Shown: positions 1 through 13,611, counted from the first letter of the stretch. The stretch is 64,000 nt of DNA from Excoecaria cochinchinensis (GCA_947683425.1 CANTUQ010000159.1:5966001-6030000), one strand, 5' to 3'. Notes: generated by a model from the letters alone, not told the origin. Program-made: numbers and translations.

Positions 1-214
1 ACGTAAATATGGACTTTTATGTGTACAATTTACATATTTACCGCTAATTGAAAGATTTAAGTGCAACTACGAATATTTTTGCCTGTATAGAAATTAAATG
101 AATAAAATATTGATTTATTTGATATTAAATGTATTATTTATATTCATGAACTATGCATGTGAATTTAGTCTAGTGGATCAAATAAATAAATAAGATAAAT
201 TAGTGGCATTTGTG

Positions 215-400
215 TAAATATAAGGAAGTTCAAGGACCTAAATATAAATATGCTATAGTTCAGGGATTAAAATATAAATATAACATAGTTAAAGGACCTA
301 GATGTAAATATAACATAGTTGGAGGACTTAAATGCAAATGTGATACAATATAAGGACCTAATTGTAATTATACTATAGTTAAGAGACCTAATGCAAATAT
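215..400 (+). repeat. Imperfect ~40-bp tandem repeat
   Basis: About five diverged units share the phrase AAGGACCTAAATRTAAATAT followed by AYATAGTT. Similar 'ggacyaaaatgtaattt' phrases recur at about 11,650-12,370, so this is a characteristic low-complexity segment of these long LTRs. Confidence 0.6.
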
Positions 401-1695
401 AAAATTTTATGTGTAGTAATTATATATATGTCCTTAAATGAGTGATTTAATTGAAATTAAGAAAATTATTGCATCTAAATTATTAAATGAAATAAATAAT
501 TGTCTAAGGGTAAAAATGTAATTTTACTAATATTTTTAAGGACATTAGTGTAATGCAGTAAAAGAATAACTTTAAGCACTAAGTGGTAAATTGCATGTTA
601 GATAATAAAACAAGTATGATAATAAGATAATTAATGGCATTATTGTGAATAAGTGAAAAGTGAAGGGTAAAATTGTAAATTGGTGAAAGTCTAGAAAGTT
701 AAATGTAATTTGTAAATGGCGAGGTAAAATAAGGGATTTAAAAAGATAATTAATAGGTAATTTGAATATAATCGTGTAATTAATTGACAATAGAGAAAAT
801 AATGATATTTATGTTAATTTTAATAGAAATATTACTGTTAATGCTAATATCATGGAAATGGCAATAGAATTAAATGTAAGAAAAATAGATGAGTAATATT
901 AGAATTAATGAATGAATGAAAAACGCCTTTGGACTACTAAAGGATTATTATTACTGATTAGGGATAACCAATATGTAGATTCAAATCCATCAAATGTAAT
1001 TAAAGATAAGATAAAATAAAAAGATAAATAATAATTTGTTAGGTAAATTTAATTAAATACTGTGAATTTCATATTTAAGTCACAATGAGTTAAGAGTGTG
1101 TAATAGAATATGTAAAACACATTGTTACCGAATTATTATAAGTATTATAAGTTGGGTCAATTATCTAAAGTGTTAAATATGATAATCAATATTTTCATGA
1201 TATTGTACGTAGAATTAAGTAATGGGGTCAATGTTAGTAATGGAACTAAAGACATAAAAGAGAGTATGTAACACCCCCATCGCCGCCCGCGTTGGAAGGC
1301 CGCCGACTGGCGCGCTACCCGACGCTCACTCACACAGATATGCACATGCACGATACGGAAGCATACATTCATACATAACATACATACGAAAATACGGATT
1401 AATTAAAAACTTGACTTAACATGCGTGCACAGTCTGATCATGCAATAACTCACACACACGCAGGCACTAAACGGAAGCATAAAGCAAATGATAAAACAAA
1501 GGAATAACCTAACATGAAAACATACTAACGATTACATTACTCAAAAGTAATCTCAAGATTCTTACATATAATTACATATACAATAATACAGAAATACAAA
1601 AGTGAAGTACAGAAGCTGAACAAAATACAGAACTTCAACTTCAACGTGGCCGACCTTGCAGATGCGCGACTTAAACTGAACCAAACCTGCCACCT

Positions 1696-1734
1696 GCACG
1701 GAAAGGAAATCCGTGCTAAGCGATAAACGCTTAG
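1696..1734 (-). promoter_or_regulatory. Paired hairpins near the LTR1 3' end
   Basis: Read on the minus strand: CTAAGCG-loop-CGCTTAG is followed directly by GCACGGA-loop-TCCGTGC and then AGG. LTR3 has the same pair at 62857-62894 with GCACGGG/CCCGTGC, so the seventh stem position changes on both sides and pairing is kept. The role is unknown; an RNA structure near R/U5 (polyadenylation, dimerisation or packaging) is possible. Confidence 0.7.
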
Positions 1735-3734
1735 TGGGGAGAACACACAAGAGTATGGACGGCCATTCACAATGGTCGTCGAGGCAAAACACATTCACAA
1801 TGACAAATGCAGCATTCAGAATACATATATAATCAGGCTTGCATAGTAAGGCATTAATTCAAAAACTCATAATCATAACCATATGCTTATATCAAGAATA
1901 GGCCAAAATAGACATAATACAATACACGATACAAGTATCATCATGCAGGACTACATACTATATCATATGCATAAACCTACAATGGTAACAAAAATCAGTA
2001 CCTTACCGGGCAGAGTCACATGAGATGAACACATGCAATTGTCATAACCAAGGACCCATGCATAAACTGACAACCCAATCAAATGCGATACAATTACCAT
2101 ATGATAACGCACCCAACTATCATGATAAGAATACAAGCTATCTAACATACTTTGACATGCCAAACACACACTAGCCAAAATCCAAGGGACGACATACAAA
2201 GCACCACATTACCGCTGCGCAACTCTAATATATAGAGTAACATGCCGAAAACACTCTAATAGCGGAGACTGAAGACATAATCACATAACATCACATTCAT
2301 ATCATCACCATGCAAAAAGTACAGTTAAATCTTACATACTTACAGCCACAACTGCTTCGGTTCACATGCTTATAATTAACAAAACCATGCTTGAGTCACA
2401 TACATAAATACATTTGTCGAATCACATTCAGAGCATTCTGAAACTTATAACACAACACATGACAAGTGCGGATAATGGTGTTAGGTATCCAATCATGCTT
2501 ACAATATAAAGACATCCATCAGAAAGTTCATAACAATAATCATATCCTCATAACAGGTTATACTTTTCATCATTGAATCCATACATATATCACATACATA
2601 TTCTCATATTACAATCCATACAAGGCACCTGCTGACTCGAGGGAGTGGATAACGAGTATATGGACAGTACTTTACGGGTACGAGCCGATACGGACATTAC
2701 TTTACGGGTACGAGCCGAGAAAACCAATTTTACTTTTTCCTTTTAACTTTCACAAAACATTTTTAAAGGGGATCTTAAACAAGATCCTATCACATAAGGG
2801 TTCGCGAGGAACCAAATGGGGACCTGATCGGGGTCCAAACATTCAAAGGGCGCTGCAGCTCAAAGACTCTATTAGGCATGCCTAACTATCCACTGGACTG
2901 ACTCTCGCAGGTCATGCATAAAACAGTTCACGTTTCGAATCGCACAACGCATAAATATATATACATCATGCAAAAACCAGAGTACGATAGACATAAATAT
3001 TCTCATAAAGTCGGTCATATATCATATAATTCCCATTGCAAAACATAAAATAGTCAACACACCTTAACATTAAACAATATTCTAAAGCATGTCAAAATCA
3101 GGTATAGAAGCACTACCATGCCAATGATTATCAATACAAAATCCTAATCATGCGTTAGGTGAGGATAACTAAGTATAAATCATGCATAATCCAAAATTAC
3201 TTTTAAGCATAACACATTGAGTTCAAAGGCTAAAGCATAATAATGCATTCAGACATCAACCGTGTTATTCAAATAAATTTGGCATAGCATACTATCAATT
3301 ATACCTCATACAATTCATATTCTGAAGCATACAATAGTTCAATCAATCACATTTTAGCACTACTCAATATACTAATGCATGTCAGGAACACATATGGAAT
3401 CATATTATGCCAATGATTAATAACGCATAATCTCAATCATGGAATGATACAATATATTCTTAAGCATGGCAGAATTAATCTTAGGGGAAGAGGATCAGAT
3501 CAAGGATATGCATAAAATATTTTACATTTTAATATGACATGCTCGGGACTAAACAATCAGAAAGTTAGTCTACATAATTCCTTCGCATTCGAAATATGAC
3601 ATGCAATACAAATCACAACAATAAGCATATAAAAGTATGACATGTATCATACAGCAATAAAGGTCCATACAGAAGAAATAGGAAATTCATTTTGGTTGAA
3701 ACTGGGCTAATTCGGAAAATGGGGCTGAAGGGAG

Positions 3735-4066
3735 GTCGGTCACGAGCTATGTCACGACTCGTGACTAGCCTCACAGGAGGGTCACGAGCCATGACTCTAT
3801 GTCACGTCTCGTGACATGCCTCACAGGGGAGGGTCACGAGTCGTGACCTAGTGTAACGCCTCGTGACACACAAGGGAGTCACGGGACGTGACTCTAAGTC
3901 ACGAGACGTGACTTGCCTCACACAGGGCAGTCACGCTTCGTGACTGGCAGTCACGCCTCGCGACTGCTTCCAGCCCACCGAGAAGTCACGCGTCGTGGCT
4001 GGGAGGCAGAGTCACGTGCCGTGACTAAGAGTCACGACTCGTGACTTATCTCTCTCAGGCAAGTCA
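3735..4066. repeat. Array of ~14 short palindromes GTCACG-N3-CGTGAC
   Basis: Copies of a 15-nt palindrome such as GTCACGACTCGTGAC and GTCACGAGACGTGAC are packed every ~20-35 bp, some with one mismatched arm, with CCTCACAGG-like spacers. In LTR1 the array lies about 1.2-1.5 kb from the LTR start. LTR3 (61652-61890) and LTR2 (58790-59105) have clusters at the equivalent position. It is the only GC-rich, CpG-dense part of this LTR. Confidence 0.85.
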
Positions 4067-4733
4067 CGACACACGCTGGAAATGGAAATTCTACCAGAAT
4101 CGCGATTTCCCCGTTCCCAGCATGCCCAGAATTCAAAGAACTCAACAAAATCATTTTCAATTTGATTCAAAACACCACAAAATTCATCTTACCTTCCAAT
4201 CGATCTTGCATGCATCAAAACTACAGTAACAGCAACTTAATTTAACAATCAAAACAAACAGAATCATGCAGAAACACATTCAATTCCCTCAAGAACATAA
4301 ACCCTAGAAATGACAGTAAGTTCAAATCCCAAACTCAGTACCTTCAATTCAACACTTAACATGCATTACTAACACATCTACTCACATAAATCATGCATAT
4401 ACCCATACCCAAAACACACCTTAATTCCAGAAATTAAACCATGCAACACATTTATAACCTAAGTGAGAATTAGGGCAGAGACATTCAAAAATTCACAAAC
4501 TGAAATTGAAGAACACAGAGCTCCCAAACCTGGAATTGAAGATCCAAAAACCACACTTTAAGCTTCAATCCTTAATCCTCTACTTGTCCTTAAACTTCTT
4601 CTTGCAATCCAAAGCTTGCACAAATAAGAAACCCACAAAATTCTTAGTCCAAACCCTAACTGAAGATGAAACCAGTAGATAAAGAAGAAAAAAAAACACA
4701 GCACGCAGGAACCCTTAAACCCAACTTACCTCT

Positions 4734-4739
4734 TCAAGC
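4734..4739 (-). promoter_or_regulatory. Conserved splice-donor-like site in LTR1
   Basis: On the minus strand GAAGAG|GTAAGTTGGG follows a purine-rich then pyrimidine-rich leader about 510 nt from the LTR start. Equivalent sites are present in LTR2 (58194) and LTR3 (61019). No acceptor was established. Confidence 0.5.
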
Positions 4740-6144
4740 AAAACACCATCCAATCCAAACACAACTCCAAGCCAAAAGAGAAAGAAAGGAAAAGCAGAGA
4801 AAGGAGAAGAGAAGAAGAAGAGGAGGCGTGAGAGGAGGGGACGGGAAAACCAAAATCTGTGTTCCCTCTCTCTCTTCCTCTTACTTCTTCTTTTCTTCAT
4901 TCACTGCCCACCTAACAAGCACACATGGCAGCTCCCAATTGGACCACAAAATCCACTTAGACTTTTCAAACCAATGCACCATACACTCACATGCACCCAA
5001 TCCTTTCCTTAAATAAATATCTCATGCCAAGGTACCAAACTCACACTTCACTAGATCAATGCCACAACCAAAACACCCTACAACCGAATACCACAAGCAC
5101 ACACTAACATTTATGTTCTTGCATACTTAATTAATTATTTACCATTAAGTCCTTATTATCCAAATTTTCATGTACAAATTACTGAAATACCCTTGCATTA
5201 CCGACTTAGCATACACATTCCGACCAGGGCTATTTTGGGGTGTGACAGAGTAGAACTGTCATTAAATGTTAAGAGTTAATAGTGAAATAACGATTACTGA
5301 AATAATGATAAATAAATAATATAAGTAATTCAGGTGTTAGTATACTAATAGTACTGTTAGCCACGGTAATAAGGAAATTAAATGTAAAATCTTATCGATA
5401 GATATTTAATGAAGTAATGTTAATAGAAATTATGTGAAAGTTATGAGAATAATGATGTTAAGCTTACAAATAAGTTATTGGATTAAGTAATAGCATTGGC
5501 AATTCAAGTATATAATATGAAATATAACTGAGCAAAATTAAGTAGGAAAATAGAGTAAACATATTATGTTTATAGTTTTAAAAATGATACTGTAAAAGAA
5601 ATGATTAAGTGAAAGATAATAAAATGTATATGAAACATAAAAAGATTAATGTAACTGAAAGAGTAAAAGAAATATTGTGGATATAAAGGAAATGATAACA
5701 ATTAATTAGCCTGTTAACAACAGTAATGATGACTGTTCAATATAACTGATATTGTGCCCAAGTGTAGATTGTAACTGATGTAATAAGTTATAAGCAAATA
5801 ATGAAAAACAAATGAATATGTTAATAATATAATTGTAAATATTGTTAATATAATTTGTCATTGAATTAACAGACTAAACATAAAGGTATTAATGTTAAAG
5901 TTAACAGTAAAGATAATAAAGATTTGATAACAGTATTAGTAATGTTAAATTATGGTTATTAAAATAATGAAATAGTTGTAAGATAAATTATTAAAGCAAA
6001 AGATTGGTTAGGATATTAAATGTAAGGCATAAATTATCTAAAAGTCTTAAGAATTAATGTTCATATAATGGGAATAAAGATATATGCTTGTGTGTGCATG
6101 CATGTAGTAATAGTATGGAAAATTTAGGATATGCATCCAACACT

Positions 6145-6184
6145 GGGCATTTCAATGCTCAGCACATAGAGTGTTACTGTGTGC
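6145..6184 (+). promoter_or_regulatory. Paired hairpins in the old LTR
   Basis: GGGCATT/AATGCTC forms a first stem, then GCACA...TGTGC a second, followed by AG. The order and spacing match the hairpin pairs of LTR1 and LTR3, but the stem sequences differ. This supports an LTR origin and shows the structure outlasts its sequence. Confidence 0.5.
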
Positions 6185-6479
6185 AGATTGTGATAGATCT
6201 TGATGTGGCTGAAGATATAGTGACGATTGAAAGAAGTATTCGACATTAAGGATAGAAGGACTGGCATGGCATGTATACGACCGCAGTAGATGAAAGCAAT
6301 GACATATGGTATAAGTATTGGAATTGTATGTTAGTGTACTATTAAATTTTTATATATGTATGCTTGTGATTGCTATGAAAAAAAATTTCCTACTAAATCT
6401 TTTGAGTGAATTACAGTGAATTTCAGTGCATTGTTGTGATATCCGATATCTATACTACTTACGAGTGTAAGGTATTACA

Positions 6480-8130
6480 GAATTAATGAGTATATTATGG
6501 TTAAAAGTGAATACAAGATATTTTGAGTATTAAATTGACTCAATAAGTAGAATAAATGAGCTAATGGAATGAATTAAATAGATATGAATTTTTGCCCTTA
6601 GTAGTAGCTGGTAGTTAATCTAGTTCAAGATATAGTGGCTAGCCATAAGGATCCTATACCATGGTTAGAGTCATGACGACTCTTTTAGGTAGGCCAATGA
6701 CTGTCTACCATAGGGATAAAGTGATAAAGTTTACCATAGTGATAAAGTGATAAAGTGCTCAAGTGTTCATTAATAGTGTTGAGTGGTCCCTTGGGGTCAC
6801 TCTATAGTGTTGTGGGTCTTTGGGATCCACATCCCGAGTATCTAGTTCATAGATTTCTACCTGATTGATACTAGGGGCAATGTAATAAATATTAGATTAA
6901 AATTGATTAAACGGGAAGTGATATGAAATGGTAATAATAAATTAAGAATCCAAAAAATAAATTGATACTTTAGGAAGAAATTAATTAAGAATAAAATCAA
7001 CTAGTGATAATATTGAAATAAGAGAATGAATTTATAAATTTAGTCAAGAATAAAACTGAGTAGTGAAATTTACAAGGACATTACTAATAAAGGTAAATTA
7101 TGATAATGATTGTTATAATATAAATGATTGTGCATATTTATGAGTGCATGTGTAGTTAGTGGAAATTTTTAAATTGGTAACCACAACTAAGCATTCTTAG
7201 TTCTCAGCACGTAGTTTTATTGACTGCGTTCATCCCGAGTATCTAGTTCATAGATTTCTACCTGATTGATACTAGGGGCAATGTAATAAATATTAGATTA
7301 AAATTGATTAAACGGGAAGTGATATGAAATGGTAATAATAACTTAAGAATCCAAAAAATAAATTGATACTTTAGGAAGAAATTAATTAAGAATAAAATCA
7401 ACTAGTGATAATATTGAAATAAGAGAATGAATTTATAAATTTAGTCAAGAATAAAACTGAGTAGTGAAATTTACAAGGACATTACTAATAAAGGTAAATT
7501 ATGATAATGATTGTTATAATATAAATGATTGTGCATATTTATGAGTGCATGTGTAGTTAGTGGAAATTTTTAAATTGGTAACCACAACTAAGCATTCTTA
7601 GTTCTCAGCACGTAGTTTTATTGACTGCGTTCAGGTACAGCTGGGGGTTGGAAGGAGCAAGCATACCTCAATTTTTGGGAACTGAAGATTTAGAAAATAA
7701 TGATAGATTATTTTGTATGAAACTTTTGGGAATATGTATATGTATTTATGAAATGTTTTGGATTATTGTATTAGCATGTATATGAACAAATGTTTATAAC
7801 TGTCTGTAAATAGTAGAAATTTATAGTGGATATTATAATGATTTTTGGATTGGTGGATGGGTTAATTTTATTGTTGTGCTCAGGATGGGCTGAGTATTAT
7901 TTGAATTTATAGGGTGCATGGTTAATATTATAGCCGTCATGCTGCCGATTTGCATTGAGACAATCAGTAACCTTAGACATTTTTTAAATTGGTGAAAAGT
8001 AATGAGATGTACCTGAGTAAAATAAAATGGATGGAATTGTTGGTTAAAGAAAAAAAAATTTACCCGAACTTTCCATGGTAACCGTATGTGATTAATTGGT
8101 GTCATGTATGGGGATAGTATAGGTGTTACA
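6480..8130 (+). other. 3' part of another long LTR
   Basis: This non-coding stretch has a recognisable middle segment (6590-6880, 'tttttgcccttagtag...ctagttca') that recurs diverged at 11070-11360. It carries a paired hairpin at 7187-7228 (CTAAG/CTTAG then CGTAGT/ACTGCG, repeated at 7588-7629) and ends TATAGGTGTTACA at 8130. No PBS follows, so it is either a solo LTR or a 3' LTR. No open frame looks genuine. Confidence 0.5.
6831..7632 (+). repeat. Near-identical 401-bp tandem duplication
   Basis: The segment starting ATCCCGAGTATCTAG at 6831 repeats at 7232. I noticed a single difference (AATAAATTAAG against AATAACTTAAG). Each copy carries one hairpin pair. Such similarity inside badly decayed DNA shows the duplication is recent compared with the LTR, unless it is an assembly error. 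Confidence 0.9.
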
Positions 8131-8600
8131 ATAAAACTTATCTAGGATCCGGATCTTAATCAATTTTTCATCATGTGCTTTAATATATTATGAATATATC
8201 ATTTGCTTTTTGCAATTTTTTCATCAATTTTTTCAATACATTCCATATGCTTCTTAGTGTATATATATAAAAAGAAGAAATGACAAAAATACACCAGAAA
8301 TGAAAAAAATGAAAAAAATAAATGAAAAAAAAAGTAGAACGACAAGATTGATCGGAGTCGGTGGGCGTGGCAGATCTGCCGAAGAGAGAGGATGGCAGCA
8401 AAGAAGGCATCTGGGACACGTGCGCTGAAGGCGGTGGAGACAGCGATTAGGACGTGCGCGGTGAATTTGTAGTATGAGAGAGAGAGAGTACAACGGCTGG
8501 GAAGCGCACGAATACAGCAACTGGGACGATCGCAACTGATCTACAGCATGAGAGAGAGAGAGAGAGAGCGTGTGTGTGTGCATTTCAGATAGGAAAATGG
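8131..8600. other. Possible unique spacer with microsatellites
   Basis: This follows the LTR end at 8130. It contains an A-rich stretch (8265-8335), a moderately GC-rich part (8340-8560), (GA)n tracts at 8475-8487 and 8551-8568 and (GT)n at 8570-8580. The only open frames are low-complexity minus-strand ones running through the GA tracts. It is the one place in the left part that might be non-transposon flank; I cannot identify a gene. Confidence 0.35.
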
Positions 8601-11600
8601 GCGCATCTAATGGCCCTAATACCGGGTTAGCCGAAAATAGTTATTTTTCGATAATGAATAGTGCTTCTAGGGGTGAAAAGTACACTCGGAGGTGAAAAAT
8701 ATTTTATTTGACCAGTGGAGAATATAAGTTACGACGAGTTCGAAATTAAAATTTGGAGTGAAATCGAGATCAAATAGGCCTGCAAAATTCGAAAATAAGA
8801 AAAAGTATCGGTTTCGGTGTGAACAGTAATAAGGTTGACTGAGCGTTTGACTGGACCGTTGTGGATGCTACGGATCTCAGAAAAATAATCTAGAAATACG
8901 GATGCACTCGTATTGATGAGTAGAATAATATGGTAATAAAAAATTTAATTTTTGGTGATACTGAAAAATTGGGTTATCGGACTGGTAAATAATTACTGAA
9001 CCGAAAAAAGATTTCCGATTGAGTCCAAAATATTATTGGAGTCTAATTAATATGTGTTGACAATTATGGATTCATTTATATGAGGAATTAAAGATAGAAG
9101 GTAAGAAAAATATATGATTTCGGTTTGAATAGTACTCGAGTTGACCGGAGGTTTGACCGAGACTTTAAAAATAACTAATGATTTTCAAAATTGCTAAAAT
9201 ATTCCAGATTAACTCTAAATGATATGTAAAATTTTTTGGTAGTGAAAAGGAAAATTTTCGAGGACACAAAAAAATTTGCTGATTACACTGGTTTGATTGC
9301 ACCGGACCGAAAATGAACTCTGATTGAGGTAAAAAATTATTTACAGCCTAGTTTTCATATGATATGAATTATGGAATCAAATTTGAAATGATTTGGAGTT
9401 GGGATATGAGAAAACAATAGAAAATTATCAAATGCGCTTAGAATGGATAATTGGGCTTTATAGGTTGGACCATTGGTTGGACCATTTTGGGCCACTATAA
9501 AATCACTTAAATGATGGAAATTTAGGTGCCTCATCCTTATCTCTTTTGCCCTTCTCCTTCCCTTAGTTGGCTGAATGATTCTCTCTTCCTCCTTTCACTA
9601 TATTTCTTCATCTTTGCTCCGATTTCTCGCTAAATTTAAACATCCTAAATGTAATTCAGTCCCTCTATGAGTTTATAGTAACCTCTAGTATCCATTTGAT
9701 GGATTAAAAGCAAGAAAAAACAAGGATCAAAGGTTATATTTCAAAATGGAGGTAAGGAAATTTAAGTGTTTTAATTTGATTTAGTGGTTTGTATGAGTAC
9801 TCTAGGATGTCTAAAGTCTGTTTATAAGGTTAGATTTGATAAAAGAAGAAAATAAATGGATGTTATGTTTCTTTGAATTTTTGGACATAGAGGAGAAATC
9901 AAGGGAAAAAGAGGTTTCCAATGGAAAGGCTAGGGAAAAGCAAGCTTGAGGAGCATAGTGCATGGATGTGAGGTTTGTGATTACTTAATCCAAGAATTTC
10001 CTTTGGAAAATTAGAGTTTTGTATTATGTTTGAATAATGATTGTGTGTAAAATGCATGTGTAAATTGAAGTGATAATTGAGCTTAGGTAGGGTAACTAAA
10101 CTAATTAGAGTGATTAAAGTGAAAGAAAACTAAGTGCAAGTTTTGGACATAATGTGACATAATGGTATACTTAGGTATAGTTAAGGTATACCTAGTGATT
10201 AAGTGAAATTAAATTGTATATACATGTAAATTGCGGCCTAATCTAGTTGAATAAGTAGTGAATGGATGAAAACTAAAATGTTAGTGACAAACCCTAAGTA
10301 GGGCCGAATGATTCGGGAAGAGGAATATGATAGGTTATATGATATACATGTTATATGAGATGTGAATTGAGTAAATGAATGAATTATAAGTGAAAAGGAA
10401 AGTTTAGTGAAAAGAAATACATGAAAGTAGAATGATTGATTTAAGTGAATTTGTGTTAAAAGCATGTGTAAATGAATAATAAGCTTAGAAAAGTGATTAA
10501 GAGCCTTTAAAATGACATTTAAAATACTAAAATGAAATTAAAAGAATTTGTAAAGTGAAGTGTTTACCTTGGCTGAATGGTATACTAGTGTGTACTAGGG
10601 TATATTTTACGTATAATTGATGTTTAATGAACTAAAATGAATTTAGACATGAAAACAAGTGTCCATAAATTTATTTGGAAATTATGTAATATATATGGAT
10701 ATTTTGAGTATGATATTCCATTATGCTCAAAGTAAAAATAATTATAAACATTGAAATAATTAAAATTGAAATGATAAGAAATGAATTTATAGCCATTGAA
10801 TGGCTTAAGTATACTTATTACGTAAAATAGGTATATAATAAGAATTGTGCATAAAAGATGAGTTATGAAAATATAATTCATTAAATGTGCAAAAATAGTG
10901 AATATGAAGTGTAACTAGTGAAATGAAATGAAAATGAAACGTAAAATGTAAGTGAAAGTGTTAAAAGTATGAAAATGCATTGATAAGTTATATGTGATAC
11001 GTTATATGTTTTATGTTGAATGAAAGTGTTTAAATGTGAAAATTTGAAGTTAAGATAATTTGAGAAATTTTTGCCCTCAGTGGTCTGGCGGTTTAATCTA
11101 GTTCAGGATATGTTTGGGTAGCCATAAGGACACCCATACCACGGTGCAAGTCATGACGATTTCCTTTGCTATGACAGATTCGTGATGGTCTCTCATAGCC
11201 TTTTGTTATATGTCATACATCATACGTCATATGTTACATGAAATGATGGAGTGATCCTTCGGGCTCATTCCCTAGTGCAGTGCAGTGGACCTTTGGAGTC
11301 TATGTCCCGTATATCCAGTTTGCCTATTTTCCATCGGGATTGTACTAGGGTCATGATTGTAAAATGATGTACAGTAAAACAACCTAATGTAATATGACCT
11401 AATGTAACATGTAAAAGCATAACATGTAAAAGTATAATATGTAAAAGCATAAAATACAAAAGTATAACTTGTAAAGCCATAATGTAACATGACATAATAT
11501 GTAAAACATATAATGAATAGAAGCATAATGTATAAAAAGCCTAAGTGTAAAGAACAGAATTATAAAATGATATGATTCTGTCAAAAGTAAAATGGCGTAA

Positions 11601-12381
11601 AGTAAAATGACTTGAAAATGTGAAATGTAATATGAAAGTGAGTGGTTATATGAAAAAGGACCTAAATGAAAGAAAATGAAAAGTTTGGGGCCAAAATGGT
11701 AATTTCTCCAAATTATAAGTCAAACGGGTCAAAATGGTAAAAATGACCTAGAAATGTAAAAAGATAGTGAAAATGACAATTTGAGTAAAAAACGACTCAC
11801 ATGAAATAAAATAAAAGTTTTAGGACTAAAATGAAATTTACCTTAAAAAATTTGTTTTATAAGCTAAGAAGTGAATAATGTGGAAACATAGCTAGTAAAG
11901 GGCAAAATTGTAAGTAAACGTTAAACGAAGGACAAAATTGTAATTTGATAAAAAAGTTAGGAGCAAAACAGAAGTTATGGGTAGAAGTCCTTTACTATGT
12001 GACATGCAAGAGAAAAGTGAAACTAAAATGATCTTTATGTAAAGAATGAAAATTTCAGGGAATAAAATGTAATTTGACATGTGAATGATAAATTAAGGAC
12101 TAATATGTAATTTGTAAGTCAAATAAGGATTTAAAATGAAAAGAAAAGTGAACTGGTGGCAATTTCATAAATAAAGTCAAAAGAAGGGCAAAAATGTAAT
12201 TTGTCCTAAAATTGATAAAGTAGGGACTAAATGGTAATTTGTATATGTAATGATAGGTTAAACGAATAAAATGATAAAATGAATGATTAATGAATTTAAA
12301 TTCAATATAAAGACTTAATATGAACTAATGTGTAAAATGAACATAGACGATAAGTCAGGGACTAAAACGTTAATTGACATG
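8600..12381 (+). other. 5' part of a long LTR interrupted by element A
   Basis: This non-coding stretch shares the 'tttttgccct...ctagttcagg' middle segment (11070-11360) with the LTR piece at 6480-8130. It has a TATA-like ACTATAAAATC near 9495, a pyrimidine-rich leader (9530-9620) and a splice-donor-like GAG|GTAAGG at 9752, the order seen in LTR1-3. At 11,360-12,380 it becomes a tract of repeated 'ggacaaaatgtaattt' phrases. Element A begins at 12382, so the remainder of this LTR should lie beyond A and is not in the window. Confidence 0.45.
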
Positions 12382-12559
12382 TGTGACACCGGATCCTGAG
12401 GCAGTCCAGATCAGAGTTACCCGATGAAGAAGCTGACGTTGTTTTCAAATAAGTGATGAAAGTTGTGGGTGCTCATTCTCCATTTTTATGAGGATCGGCA
12501 GTTTTCTCGGTGAACGGGAGATTTCGGAGAGTCAAAACCTTAAAAATTGGAATTTTGGT

Positions 12560-12745
12560 CCACAGACGGGTTGCCCGTTTGTGGTAGTATAGCCCGTCGC
12601 TCGTTGTCGAGCGCCGGCTATCACTCGGGGGGCTGTCGCTCCGGGGAATGCCCGTCGCTGGCTTGAGCAGTGCCTGTCGCTGGCTTGAGCGATACCCGTC
12701 ACCCGAGCGGTGCCCGTCGCTCGGTGCAGCAACGCCCCGCGAGTG
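12560..12745. repeat. GC-rich palindrome cluster in A LTR U3
   Basis: The first palindrome, 12560-12584, has the core GACGGGTTGCCCGT. It is followed by repeated CCCGTCGCT(C/GG) units and GTCGAGC-type inverted pieces. A related core, GACGGGTAGCCCGTC, recurs upstream of the antisense ORF at 57504-57524. Confidence 0.7.
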
Positions 12746-13038
12746 GCTGTTGCGCCACGTGTAAGGCTACCGGTCAAATAACCGTTGTTGCCCTTTTTGC
12801 CGACGCCCATCGGTCATTGATTTGGCAGCCTTAACCGCTGGATTTTGGGTGAGATTCAGAAAGATTAATAAAATATCCAAAATATCTTTTCAATCTCCAA
12901 AATCTTTTCAAATATTTTTAAAAGATTGGATTTGATTTTGAAATATTCTGAATATCTTTCAGTTTTGATTTGATTTCGGAAAATCCTCTTCAAATCTAAA
13001 TTTAAAATTTAAACTTATTTGAAATTTCTTCCTAAATC

Positions 13039-13046
13039 TATAAATA
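13039..13046 (+). promoter_or_regulatory. TATA box of element A LTR
   Basis: TATAAATA in the context CTATAAATAGGGGAAGGGG is a textbook plant TATA box. Transcription is expected to start about 30 bp downstream, making 12382-13070 U3. Confidence 0.8.
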
Positions 13047-13611
13047 GGGGAAGGGGATTCAGTTTTCAGGGTTGGAAATTTCGCTGAAAAAGTATTGATT
13101 AGAAAACTTTTTATTAGAAAACTGAAGCTTAGCAATTTACCACAGAGGATTTCATTTTCAATTTCTACAAAAAGAATTTTCTTTCAAAATTTCTTATTCT
13201 TTTATTTTATTTTATTCTCGAATTACGCTAATCCGTGGAAACGAGATCCATTCGTTTTTATTAATATAGCTAATTCAGATATTCGTCGCTGTCAAAATTC
13301 CAAGAAAGAGAGAATGATTTCCTTCTCTTAGTTTATTTTTCAAAGTGAGATTTTTGCAACAAAAAATCTCTCCCAATCGCGTGATCACAATATGATTCTT
13401 GTAGAACTCGAGGAGTTAAAATCTTGCAACATTCACCTTCATGAGGTAAAAATTCGAGGGTAAACATTATGGAACTATTACTTTGAATTCAATTATTTTT
13501 GGTGATTTCTTGCATAAAAATCCCTTTTTTATTCAAATTAAAACAAAAAATATTTTTCAATTTTGAGTTTATTTTCGGGAACAGAGGCAACCGATGAGCA
13601 TAAGGACCACA

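Larger units (their letters stand above)
1267..5247 (-). mobile_element. Solo LTR of a long-LTR Gypsy-type element (LTR1)
   Basis: On the minus strand this 3,981-bp unit begins TGTCACACCCC and ends GGGGGTGTTACA, so it has TG...CA ends with an inverted-repeat terminus. The direct repeat GAGTA lies at 1262-1266 and 5248-5252, a 5-bp target duplication. There is no PBS, internal coding region or second LTR, so recombination between LTRs is the likely origin. It is related to LTR2 (57640) and LTR3 (60568) through the start sequence, a purine/pyrimidine-rich leader, a splice-donor-like GTAAGT (minus strand, 4739-4734), a palindrome cluster and a paired hairpin. The size and TGTAACACCCC-like ends suggest a Tekay/Del-type chromovirus, but no coding region confirms that. 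Confidence 0.9.
1..6479 (+). other. Degenerate AT-rich LTR-like DNA (split by solo LTR1)
   Basis: No gene is visible outside the inserted solo LTR at 1267-5247. The sequence is very AT-rich, with diverged phrases such as GGACCTAAATRTAAATATA. It contains a paired hairpin at 6145-6184 and ends at 6471-6479 in GGTATTACA, resembling the GGTGTTACA ends of the complete LTRs in this window. I infer that it is the 3' part of an old long LTR on the + strand whose start lies left of the window. The short open frames here look random. Confidence 0.45.

Noticed and set aside
4666..5016. A 116-codon Lys/Arg-rich frame in LTR1
   Set aside because: It is the complement of the purine/pyrimidine-rich leader of a solo LTR, and its homologues in LTR2 and LTR3 do not keep the frame.
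8254..8583. A possible small host gene on the minus strand
   Set aside because: The frame is built from GA/GT microsatellites and a poly-A tract; no domain or splice support.
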